From CAWBLP01 sp963721065 (GTDB taxonomy: Bacteria > Pseudomonadota > Alphaproteobacteria > Acetobacterales > Acetobacteraceae), in NCBI GenBank assembly GCA_963721065.1, contig CAVRHO010000002.1, positions 62,001 to 126,000 on the forward strand: DNA of 64,000 nt. The letters are read 5' to 3'. Made by a program: the position numbers and the translations under genes. Of this stretch, positions 56,766-64,000 are shown in pieces. Numbering within the stretch: the stretch's first letter is position 1; each line of letters starts with the position of its first letter. A model generated the notes under the pieces. The model was not told the DNA's origin, did no database searches, and was given only the letters and a program-made list of their open reading frames with translations.

Positions 56766-57764
56766 ATGACAGGACATGACGACCGGCTGCACGACATTGC
56801 CCATCTTGGCGCGGTGGAGCTGCTGACGCCAAGGCTGGACCAGAGCCTGTGGTTCTTCCGCGACGTACTGGGCATGGAAGTGGCGCATCAGGAGCCCGGC
56901 ACCGCCTGGTTGCGGGGCTACGGCGACCACGCCGCGGCGACGCTGAAACTGAGCGCGGCGCCGCAACCCGGGGTGGGCACGATCGCCTGGCGTGCCGACA
57001 GCCCGGCGGCCCTGCAGCGGCGGGCCGGGGCACTCGCGGCTGCCGGTTTCGGCGACGGCTGGGGCAACGGGGATTATGGCCGCGGCCCGTCCTATCGCTT
57101 CCACGACCCGGACGGTCACCGGATGGAGGTGTATTTCGAAGAGCAGCGCTATCACCCGACCGAGACCACGCGATCGGCCCTGAAGAACCTGCCGTCGCGT
57201 TACCCCGCGCGCGGGGTCGGGGTACGGCGGATCGATCACCTGGCGCTGCTGTGTCGCGACGTGGCGGCCAACCGGGCCTTCGCGGAGTCGCTGCTGGGGA
57301 TGGCGCTGCACGAGCAGGTGGTGTTCGACAACGGCGCCACCGAGATCGGCTCCTGGCTCAGCCCCTCGCCGCTGCACCACCAGATCGCCTATGTGCTGGA
57401 CGTGAAGGGCGGGGCCGGGCGGCTGCACCACTTCGCCATGTGGGTGGACGAGCAGGCGGACGTGCTGCGCGCCGCCGACGTGCTGCGGGAGAACGGCATT
57501 TTCATCGAGGCCGGGCCGGCGAAGCACAACAATTCCCAGGGGTTCTACCTGTACAGCTACGAGCCTGGCGGCAACCGGATCGAGGTGTATTCCGGCAGCT
57601 TCCTGGTTCTGGCGCCCGACTTCGAGCCGGTCCGCTGGAACGAGGCGGAGCGGGGCGGGGGTGTGTACTGGGGCGGTGCACTGCCCGAGAGCTTCCTGCG
57701 CTACGCCACACCCGACCTGCCGGACGCGCCGGTGCAGCCGGCGCCGGTATTCGATCCGCAGTAG
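56766..57764 (+). CDS. Extradiol ring-cleavage dioxygenase (VOC family, catechol 2,3-dioxygenase-like)
   Basis: The 332-residue protein has two VOC modules. Metal ligands are visible in the second module: His in RIDHLALLC, His in LHHFAMWV, and Glu in GNRIEVYSG. The type I extradiol signature is met by HNNSQGFYLYSYEPGGNRIE-type text. Such enzymes use Fe or Mn to open catechols next to the diol. The aromatic substrate is unknown. A 2-keto-4-pentenoate hydratase-like gene lies 4 kb downstream on the opposite strand. Confidence 0.85.
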   Translation: MTGHDDRLHDIAHLGAVELLTPRLDQSLWFFRDVLGMEVAHQEPGTAWLRGYGDHAAATLKLSAAPQPGVGTIAWRADSPAALQRRAGALAAAGFGDGWGNGDYGRGPSYRFHDPDGHRMEVYFEEQRYHPTETTRSALKNLPSRYPARGVGVRRIDHLALLCRDVAANRAFAESLLGMALHEQVVFDNGATEIGSWLSPSPLHHQIAYVLDVKGGAGRLHHFAMWVDEQADVLRAADVLRENGIFIEAGPAKHNNSQGFYLYSYEPGGNRIEVYSGSFLVLAPDFEPVRWNEAERGGGVYWGGALPESFLRYATPDLPDAPVQPAPVFDPQ

Positions 57765-57824
57765 CAATCAAGGCTGGTAGCACTCAGGGCCAACGTCGCT
57801 GGCACACCGGCCGCGCGTTGTGCC

Positions 57825-60104
57825 TTAGCCGCTCCCGATGGCGAAGCCGATCGGCTGACGCGGTGTCGGCCCCTGTTGTTTCAGGTGGCCGCGCAGATCC
57901 TCGTACTCGCGCTCCATGTCCGGCGTTACGGAAGCGCGTGTCTCCCGCAGCGCCTGGTCGAAGTGGACCGCCCTGACCTCCTGCGACTGCAGGTCCTGGC
58001 GCAACGCCAGCAGGCCGGCGCGCCGGACCACGTCGCCCAGGTCGGCGCCGGTGTAGCTCTTGGTGCGGCTCGCCACCGCCGCGAGATCGACGTCGCCGGC
58101 CAGCGGCATGCCTTTCGTCTGAATGCGCAGAATGTGCAGGCGACCGGACTCGTCGGGCACCGGCACGTAAACCAGCTCATCGAAACGACCGGGGCGCAGC
58201 AGCGCGGGGTCCAGCAGGTTGGGCCGGTTGGTGGCGCCGATGATCACAACCCCCTGGAGTTCCTCCAGCCCGTCCATCTCGGTGAGTATCGTGTTGACGA
58301 CACGTTCCGTCACCGCGGGCTCGCCCAGGCCGCCACCGCGCGCGGGCGCCAGGCTGTCGATCTCATCGATGAAGATCACCGTCGGCGCCACCTGGCGCGC
58401 GCGCGTGAACAGGCGGCTGACCTGCTGCTCGGATTCGCCGTACCACTTCGACAGCAGGTCGGAGGACTTGGTGGCGATGAAGTTGGCGTTGGCCTCGCGC
58501 GCCACGGCCTTCGCCATCAGCGTCTTGCCGGTGCCGGGCGGGCCGAACAGCAGGAAGCCCTTGGCGGGACGGATGCCGAGCCGGCGGAAGGCGTCGGGGT
58601 TTTTCAGCGGCAGCTCGATGCCGTCGCGCAACTGCTCGCGGGTTTCCTGCAGGCCGCCGACATCCTCCCAGGTGACGTTCGGCACCTGGATCATGATTTC
58701 CCGCAGCGCCGAGGGCTGGATGCGCCGCAACGCATTCTCGAAATCGGCACCGCAGACGCGCATGTCGGCCAGCAGTTCCGGCGCGATGCCGTCGCGGAGG
58801 TTGATCTGCGGCAGGACACGGCGCACCGAGTCCATCGCCGCTTCGCGCGCCAGGGCGGCCAGGTCGGCGCCGACGAAGCCGTAGGTCGTGCTGGCCAGCG
58901 CATCGAGGTCCACATCCTCATGCAGCGGCATGCCGCGGGTGTGGATTCCCAGCACCTGCCGGCGGCCATCCTGGTCCGGCACGCCGATGACGATCTCGCG
59001 GTCGAAGCGGCCGGGGCGGCGCAACGCCTCGTCGAGCGCGTCGATGCGGTTGGTCGCGGCGATCACCACGACGTTCTGCCGGGCTTCCAGCCCGTCCATC
59101 AGCGTCAGCAACTGGGCGACGATGCGGCGTTCCACCTCGCCGCGCACTTCCTGCCGCTTGGGGGCGATGCTGTCGAGCTCGTCGATGAAGATGATCGCGG
59201 GGGAGCGGCGGCCGGCTTCCTGGAAGATGTCGCGCAGCCGCTGCTCCGACTCCCCGTAGTGGCTGCCCATGATCTCCGGGCCGGCGATACTGAAGAACGT
59301 GGCTTCCGATTCGTTGGCGACGGCCTTGGCCAGCAGCGTTTTGCCGGTGCCCGGCGGGCCGTGCAGGATCACGCCCTTGGGCGGGTCGATGCCCAGGCGC
59401 TGGAACAGTTCGGGGTGGCGCAGCGGCAGTTCCACCATTTCCCGCACCTGGTCCACCGCGTCGCCCAGGCCACCGATGTCGTCATAAGTGACGTCGGCAC
59501 GCCGGATTTCCTTGGGTTCGGCGTATTCGGGCAGCAGCTCGATCTCGGTATCGGGCTCGATGCGCACGATGCCGCGCGGGCTGGTGCCGACCACGGTCAG
59601 GCGGATCTCCTGCAGCGCGTAGGATTGCTGCTGCAGGAAATGGCGCAGCACCTCTTCGGGGATGCCGTCGCCGTGGGCAACCGGCCGCTGATAGACCGAG
59701 GTGGAAATCACGTCGCCGGCGACCACCGGGCGGCCGATCAGGGTGCGCCGGAGTGCCTCGCCGGAGCCGGACAGCCGCAAATTCTTCTGCGCCGGCGCGA
59801 TCGTCACCCGCACTGCGGGACGCGTCTGTGCATGCCGGACCTCGACACGCTCGCCGGCGGACACCCCGGCATTGGCGCGTTGCAGCCCGTCCAGGCGGAT
59901 GATCTCCAGCCCCTCATCCTCCGGCGCGGGCGACAGGGCCAGGGCGGCGGTGTGGCGCTGGCCGGCGATTTCCAGGGCATCGCCTTCCCGGACGTTGATC
60001 GCCTGCATGACGTTCCGGCTGAGGCGGGCGACGCCCTTGCCCACGTCCTCCGGCCTGGCGTTTGCCACCTGCACCTGCACGCCCTTGGGTTCCGCTTCGG
60101 CCAT
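57825..60104 (-). CDS. CDC48/VCP-like AAA ATPase with two ATPase domains
   Basis: The 759-residue protein has an N-terminal double-psi beta-barrel-like CDC48_N domain (PEDVGKGVARLSRNVMQAI, GDALEIAGQR). Two AAA domains follow: Walker A GPPGTGKTLLAKAVA and GPPGTGKTLMAKAVA; Walker B IIFIDELDSIAP and VIFIDEIDSLAP; Arg-finger regions RRPGRFD and LRPGRFD. It is the archaeal/eukaryotic-type unfoldase segregase, seen sporadically in bacteria. Partners are unknown. Length is close to archaeal VAT. ATG 60104 is the start. Confidence 0.93.
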   Translation of the reverse strand: MAEAEPKGVQVQVANARPEDVGKGVARLSRNVMQAINVREGDALEIAGQRHTAALALSPAPEDEGLEIIRLDGLQRANAGVSAGERVEVRHAQTRPAVRVTIAPAQKNLRLSGSGEALRRTLIGRPVVAGDVISTSVYQRPVAHGDGIPEEVLRHFLQQQSYALQEIRLTVVGTSPRGIVRIEPDTEIELLPEYAEPKEIRRADVTYDDIGGLGDAVDQVREMVELPLRHPELFQRLGIDPPKGVILHGPPGTGKTLLAKAVANESEATFFSIAGPEIMGSHYGESEQRLRDIFQEAGRRSPAIIFIDELDSIAPKRQEVRGEVERRIVAQLLTLMDGLEARQNVVVIAATNRIDALDEALRRPGRFDREIVIGVPDQDGRRQVLGIHTRGMPLHEDVDLDALASTTYGFVGADLAALAREAAMDSVRRVLPQINLRDGIAPELLADMRVCGADFENALRRIQPSALREIMIQVPNVTWEDVGGLQETREQLRDGIELPLKNPDAFRRLGIRPAKGFLLFGPPGTGKTLMAKAVAREANANFIATKSSDLLSKWYGESEQQVSRLFTRARQVAPTVIFIDEIDSLAPARGGGLGEPAVTERVVNTILTEMDGLEELQGVVIIGATNRPNLLDPALLRPGRFDELVYVPVPDESGRLHILRIQTKGMPLAGDVDLAAVASRTKSYTGADLGDVVRRAGLLALRQDLQSQEVRAVHFDQALRETRASVTPDMEREYEDLRGHLKQQGPTPRQPIGFAIGSG

Positions 60105-60357
60105 CGCTCCGTCTCCCGCGTCTGCCTGGCGCCGTCTGGCTACCGCAGCCCCAACATGGAGGCCGGTGCAGGAGTTCCCGCCTCAGCGGCGGATCGCACA
60201 GACGCGAGGGCGCGCCGGGTGCATCTCCCCGGCTCTGATCGCTGCGGTGCAAGGCGGGGGCACGGGCAGGGCCGGATACCGGCTGGCGGCCCCGCCCTGA
60301 ACACGCTGCCGATACGTCCGGGATGGGGCCGCCCGGGGGGCATCCGGGCGTGGGCGA

Positions 60358-61563
60358 CTACCCGGCCGCGGCTCCGCCGTTCGCCTGGCGCAGCAGCGTG
60401 TTCAGCACGTAGTCGTTGTGCGCGCCGGCGGCCGGGCCTGGCCAGGAAACCACGGACTCCGGCGCCTCGCCGTCCAGCCGGATCACCGGCCCGGGGTGCA
60501 GCGTGCGGCCGATCAGCGGGTCCTCCACCGGCTGCACTGCCTTGCGCGCCAGGAAATGCGGATCCTGGGCGCAGTCGGCGATGTCGAACAGGCGGGAGCA
60601 CGGCACCTCGGCGGCGTCCAGCCGGGCCTCGGCCTCCTGCGCCGGCAGGGTGCGCGTCCAGGCGGCGATCGCCGCGTCCAGGGCGTCGCGGTGCGCGCAA
60701 CGGTCGGCGTTGGTGCGGTAGGCGGGATCGGTGGCCAGTTCCGGCCGGCCGATCGCCTGCATCAGGCGGGCGAAGATCAGGTCGGAGTTGCCGGCGATGC
60801 ACAACCACTTGCCGTCGGCGCAGGGATAGGTGTTGGTCGGCGCCGCGGTCTGGATGGCGGCGCCCACCGGCTGCCGGATGCGGCCGTCCATGGCGTATTC
60901 CGGCAGCATGCCCTCCATCAGGCTGAACACGCTGTCCACCAGGTTCACGTCGATGATGCGGCCCCGCCCGGTGCCGGCGCCGTCCCGCTGCCAGAGGGCG
61001 GAGAGCAGGCCGATCGCGGCATACAGGCCGGCCAGGTCGTCGCTGATGGAGATGCCGCAGCGGGGTGGTGGCAGCTCCGTGACGCCCGGCGGATAGCCGG
61101 TGAGGTGGCGCAGCCCGCCCATCGCCTCACCGATGGCACCGAAAGCGGGCTTGTCGCGATAGGGGCCGTCCTGGCCGTAGCCGGAGATGCGGGCGATCAC
61201 CAGTCGCGGGTTGGCCGCGTGCAGCAGGTCCGGGCCCAGGCGCAGGCGTTCCAACTGGCCGGCGCGCAGGTTTTCCACCAGCACGTCGGCGCGGGTGGCC
61301 AGGCGCAGGGCGACGTCGCGGTCGCGCTTCAGGTCCAGCGTGACAGAGAGCTTGTTTCGGCCGTGAATGCTGAACCACACCGAATTGCCGTCCACCGCCG
61401 AACCCCAGCCGCGGAACGGGTCGCCGCCGGGCGGTTCGAGCTTGATCACCTCGGCACCGAGATCGGCCAGGATACGGGTGCAGAACGGGCCGGCGATGTA
61501 GTGGCCGATTTCCAGCACCTTCAGGCCGACCAGGGGGCCGGTGCGCGGCGGGGGAGTCGTCAT
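60358..61563 (-). CDS. CaiB/BaiF-family (class III) CoA transferase
   Basis: The 401-residue protein moves CoA between acyl groups without a stable enzyme-acyl intermediate pool. Family blocks: LKVLEIGHYIAGPFCTRILADLGAEVIKLEPP, the catalytic Asp likely in SDDLAGLYAAIG, and QPVGAAIQ. ATG 61563 is chosen; the upstream longer frame has no support. The acyl donor and acceptor are unknown. It lies downstream of the hydratase-like gene on the same strand, but a hairpin separates them. Confidence 0.9.
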   Translation of the reverse strand: MTTPPPRTGPLVGLKVLEIGHYIAGPFCTRILADLGAEVIKLEPPGGDPFRGWGSAVDGNSVWFSIHGRNKLSVTLDLKRDRDVALRLATRADVLVENLRAGQLERLRLGPDLLHAANPRLVIARISGYGQDGPYRDKPAFGAIGEAMGGLRHLTGYPPGVTELPPPRCGISISDDLAGLYAAIGLLSALWQRDGAGTGRGRIIDVNLVDSVFSLMEGMLPEYAMDGRIRQPVGAAIQTAAPTNTYPCADGKWLCIAGNSDLIFARLMQAIGRPELATDPAYRTNADRCAHRDALDAAIAAWTRTLPAQEAEARLDAAEVPCSRLFDIADCAQDPHFLARKAVQPVEDPLIGRTLHPGPVIRLDGEAPESVVSWPGPAAGAHNDYVLNTLLRQANGGAAAG

Positions 61564-61599
61564 TCGCTGCTCCGTTCGACCGTTCGTGAAAAAAATCTG

Positions 61600-61660
61600 T
61601 GGGGGTCGGGCGAAAAACACGGAATCGTTAATCTTTTACAAGGTTTTTGCGCCCATATGG
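61600..61660 (-). promoter_or_regulatory. AT-rich promoter region of the CoA-transferase gene
   Basis: In this GC-rich window, the stretch around 61610-61650 is strikingly AT-rich on both strands. On the minus strand TTGTAA is a possible -35 box about 80 bases upstream of ATG 61563. A clear -10 box is not obvious. Confidence 0.4.
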
Positions 61661-61743
61661 ATGGTCATGGAGCCGGTGGTTCGCCGGTGTCCTGTTTCCT
61701 CCCCGATGTCGCGCTTGATCCAAGGTCGCGCGACCACCTTCAA

Positions 61744-61772
61744 GGGCGGTGCGGCGTCAGGCCGCACCGCCC
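61744..61772. terminator. Strong hairpin between hydratase-like and CoA-transferase genes
   Basis: GGGCGGTGCGGC / GCCGCACCGCCC form a perfect 12-bp stem with a 5-base loop. On the plus strand TCTTTT follows. For the minus-strand hydratase transcript it lies 20 bases after the stop, where the tail is less T-rich. It therefore likely stops transcription in both directions to some degree. Confidence 0.75.
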
Positions 61773-61791
61773 TCTTTTCATCAGGCGGCAC

Positions 61792-62577
61792 TCAGGCCAG
61801 GCGCAACTGCACCGGCGGCAGCGGTGCGAACTCCACCGTCACGGTTGCCGGGCCGGTGAGCCAGACGGGTGGGGTGACGCTGCCGAGCATGACCACCTGG
61901 CCGGCCTTCAGGCCGCCGAACGCGTCGGCGACGGGGGAGCCGGCCAGCCAGGCCAGCGAGTTCAGCGGATGCCCCATCAGGTCGGCGCCAACGCCCTGGT
62001 CGCGCACGTGGCCGTCCACGACGATGCGGCCGGGTAGTGTCAGCAGGTCCAGCGAGCGCCAGTCGGTGGTGCCGCCGTCACCGAGGACCGCGGCGGCGTG
62101 ATACACCTGATCGGCGATCAGCGTCGGGGTTCCCAGTTCGGCCAGGTCGCCGTATCGATTTTCCACCAGCTCGATGGCGGCCACCAGGTCACCGACTGCG
62201 TCGGCGGCCTGCTCCTGGGTGCAGGGGCCGGCCGGCAGGTCGCGAGCCAGGCGGACCGCCAGCTCGCATTCCACCCCGGGGCGCACGTAGTCGGCGAAAG
62301 CCAGTGTCGCGCCGCTGGCGTGGACGTCGCCGATGGCCATGAACCCCGCGGCGGGGCCGCTGAGCCCGAGGTATTCCTGCATGCGGCGGGCCGTGGCGCC
62401 GATCTTGAACCCTCCGGGCGGATGGGCGCCGCGGTGCCGGGCCAGGGCGTGCTGGGCGGCGGCGCCCTCGCCTTCCGTGCGGGGGGCGATGTCCAGCGGC
62501 AGCGGCACGACGATCTGGCGGGTTTGGCGTGCCTTAAACAGGGCGGCGGCGGCTTGCTCGGGGTTGTACGCGCTCAT
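61792..62577 (-). CDS. 2-keto-4-pentenoate hydratase-like (FAH superfamily) protein
   Basis: The 261-residue protein has the MhpD/DmpE-like hydratase layout: GFKIGATARRMQEYLGLSGPAAGFM, the metal ligand pair in VRPGVECELAVRL, and AAIELVENRYGD. It probably hydrates 2-hydroxy-dienoates in meta-cleavage of aromatics or related decarboxylations. The start at 62577 overlaps the rlmB stop as ATGA. The nearby CoA transferase and extradiol dioxygenase suggest, but do not prove, a common aromatic pathway. Confidence 0.85.
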   Translation of the reverse strand: MSAYNPEQAAAALFKARQTRQIVVPLPLDIAPRTEGEGAAAQHALARHRGAHPPGGFKIGATARRMQEYLGLSGPAAGFMAIGDVHASGATLAFADYVRPGVECELAVRLARDLPAGPCTQEQAADAVGDLVAAIELVENRYGDLAELGTPTLIADQVYHAAAVLGDGGTTDWRSLDLLTLPGRIVVDGHVRDQGVGADLMGHPLNSLAWLAGSPVADAFGGLKAGQVVMLGSVTPPVWLTGPATVTVEFAPLPPVQLRLA

Positions 62578-63871
62578 TGCGGACCTCCTTCGCTGCGCGT
62601 CAGTTCATACAGCGCGACGGCGGCGGCGGCCGAGACATTCAGGCTGTCCAGCAGGCCGCGCGCGCCGGGCATCTGCAAGCCGGCGAGCTCGTCGCAGGTT
62701 TCCCGGGTGAGGCGGCGCAGGCCCTCGCCCTCGGCGCCGAGCACCAGGGCGACGCGGCGGCCGGTGAAGGCGGGGCCGGACAGGGACGCACCGCCGGTAT
62801 CCAGGCCGACACACCAGATGTTGGCCGCCTTCAGGGCGATCAATGTGCGGGCGATGTTCACGGCGCGCAGCAGCGGCACGGTTTCCAGCGCGCCGGACGC
62901 GGCCTTGGCCAGCGCGCCGGTTTCGTCGGGTGCGTTGCGGTCCTGGGTGATGACCGCCGCAGCACCGAACGCGGCGGCGGAGCGGAGGATGGCGCCGACA
63001 TTGCGCGGGTCAGTCACCTGGTCCAGCACGATGACCGGGCCGGGCCGTTCCAGCACCTGTTGCAGGCTGGGGGTGGGCAGCGGGTCGGCCAGCAGCGCGA
63101 CGCCCTGATGGGCGATGTCGCGGCCGAGCATCTGGTCGAGGCGAGGGCGCTCGGTGCGCTCTGGCTGGAGCGGCCAGGGCTGCGGAACGCGCTGGGCGAG
63201 CGCCGCCTCGGCTTCCTCGGTAAGCACCAGGCGGCGCAGACGGCGGGCCGGGTTGGCAAGGGCGGCGGCGACCGCGTGCTGGCCGTACAGCCACACCGTG
63301 CCATGCGGCGCTTCCGGCGCTCGGCGCGGCTGGTGCTGGTGGGGGCGGGGACGGTCTCGGAAGGGGCGGTCACCGCGGTCGGGGCGCTGCTGGTCGCGCT
63401 GGTACTGGCCGCCGTTGCGGTCCTGGCGCGAGCGGTCGTCCCGGTCCTGGCGCGGGCGTTCGTCGCGATCCTGGCGTGGTCGGTCGCGGAAGGGCGGGCC
63501 CTCGCCGCGTTCGTGTCGGGGGCGGAAGTGCTGGCCCTGCGTGTTGGGGCCACGCTGGTCCGGGTTGCGGGGGCCGCCGCGCTGGTCCGGGTCGCGGGGG
63601 CCGTGACCGGGTCCGCCGTGGCGCTGGCCGCCCTGGCCCTGCCACGCTCGCCCGGTCCACGCTGGCCCTGTCCGCCGCCCTGCTTGAAGCCGCGGTGCTG
63701 TCCGCCGCCGCCGTGGGGACGGTCGCCGGACGGGTCTTGCGAGCCGGGGTCGCGACGGGGGCCGCCGCCTCCGGCAAAGGGGCGCGGGCCGCGGCCGCCG
63801 GGGCCGCGAGACTCGCCGCGCTGGCCGGGCGGACGGTTGCCGCCGGGCCGATGGTCATGGGGAGGTTTCAT
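62574..63871 (-). CDS. rlmB: 23S rRNA 2'-O-methyltransferase RlmB/TrmH type with RG-rich extension and probable frameshift
   Basis: The SPOUT methyltransferase core begins at VWLYGQHAVAAALANPARR and includes VLDQVTDPRNVGAILRSAAAFG, ALVLGAEGEGL and SLNVSAAAAVALYE, the three SpoU motifs. It methylates a 23S rRNA guanosine in the cytosol. The core frame is open from GTG 63296 (240 residues). A better start is ATG 63871, whose frame reads MKPPHDHRPGGNRPPGQRG with an RG/GG-rich region. That frame joins the core only if one base is restored near 63637-63640. Between them lies an RDRP/QDRD-rich repeat, an RNA-binding-like extension of about 190 residues. Confidence 0.88.
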
Positions 63872-63965
63872 TTGCTGCGGGGTATAGCGGCGGGCCGGGC
63901 TGCTGCACAGAGACGTGGGTTCGTTGACGCGGGACGCATTTGGCCCTAGAGGGCGGTGCCTGCGC

Positions 63966-64000
63966 GGAGGGGTGCCCGAGTGGCTAAAGGGGACGGACTG
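63966..64000 (+). tRNA. tRNA-Tyr, 5' part, cut by window end
   Basis: The acceptor strand GGAGGGG, the TG junction, the D-arm CCCGAGTGGCTAAAGGGG and the start of the anticodon stem GGACGGACTG match tRNA-Tyr of alphaproteobacteria. The anticodon itself lies just beyond the window, so tRNA-Ser is not fully excluded. The position beside rlmB fits the usual rlmB-tRNA-Tyr-tRNA-Gly-tuf order. Confidence 0.85.

Noticed and set aside
57876..60926. Open frame of 1016 codons on the plus strand
   Set aside because: It is antisense to the CDC48-type gene. Long antisense frames are expected at this GC content, and its sequence shows no family motifs, being rich in His, Gln, Arg and Gly.
61744..61772. Small non-coding RNA gene between the AT-rich region and the hairpin
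   Set aside because: The AT-rich stretch and T-tailed hairpin could bound a short plus-strand RNA, but no promoter boxes facing that way were found.

Overview
The window is visibly very GC-rich, densely coded double-stranded DNA of an alphaproteobacterium, most probably a member of the Acetobacteraceae. The evidence is circumstantial. The order glyA-nrdR-ribD, lipA followed by a coq10/ratA-type gene, a short HisZ, rlmB next to tRNA-Tyr, and a complete urt-ure cluster all fit Alphaproteobacteria. No phage, IS transposase, CRISPR array or rRNA was seen. A tRNA-Tyr gene runs off the right edge and a membrane-protein gene runs off the left edge.

Layout. 1-6.2 kb: housekeeping and accessory metabolism (FAD disulfide oxidoreductase, adenine deaminase, hisZ, DehI-like protein). 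6.5-10 kb: pqiABC intermembrane lipid-transport operon. 10-14.2 kb: a minus-strand group with a large 2OG-Fe(II) oxygenase of unknown role, an SDR epimerase and a double ferredoxin-like barrel protein, followed by a 40-bp tandem repeat. 14.5-18.4 kb: DedA protein, glyA, nrdR, ribD. 18.8-21.6 kb: hybrid histidine kinase. 21.7-26.1 kb: a minus-strand catabolic operon (Ldh-type dehydrogenase, two-subunit AcnX dehydratase, EamA transporter, DUF3237 protein). 26.1-27.3 kb: MntA/HepT toxin-antitoxin module and a small orphan gene. 27.5-30.1 kb: nitroreductase, NUDIX hydrolase, phosphoesterase. 30.1-33.7 kb: EmrAB-type efflux pump divergent from its likely TetR repressor, with two matching operator palindromes. 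33.7-39.2 kb: broken EF-hand protein, glycine-zipper lipoprotein with a serine microsatellite, threonine aldolase, RatA/COQ10 protein, lipA, PRC-barrel protein. 39.3-50.2 kb: one continuous urea-acquisition locus, urtABCDE followed by ureDABCEFG, headed by a strong sigma-54 promoter match. 50.2-53.6 kb: ParDE-like pair and clpB. 53.7-64 kb: MOSC protein, enolase, two small membrane proteins, extradiol dioxygenase, CDC48-type AAA ATPase, CaiB-type CoA transferase, a 2-keto-4-pentenoate hydratase-like protein, rlmB, tRNA-Tyr.

How genes work together. UrtA-E import urea, urease UreABC with chaperones UreDEFG hydrolyses it, and the sigma-54 site plus a hairpin between urtA and urtB suggest nitrogen-controlled expression with excess binding protein. 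The AcnX/Ldh/EamA/DUF3237 operon looks like a dedicated route for a hydroxy acid, with cis-3-hydroxyproline the best-known AcnX substrate in bacteria.

Quality warning. Six otherwise well-conserved genes (emrA 5' end, EF-hand gene, lipA, ureD, ureG, rlmB 5' part) each carry one single-base indel whose removal restores a textbook protein. Five of the six look like one extra base. Sequencing or assembly error is the simplest explanation, so these genes should not be taken as truly dead. A family of REP-like palindromes with CTCCC...GGGAG arms also recurs through the window, some copies lying inside coding regions.
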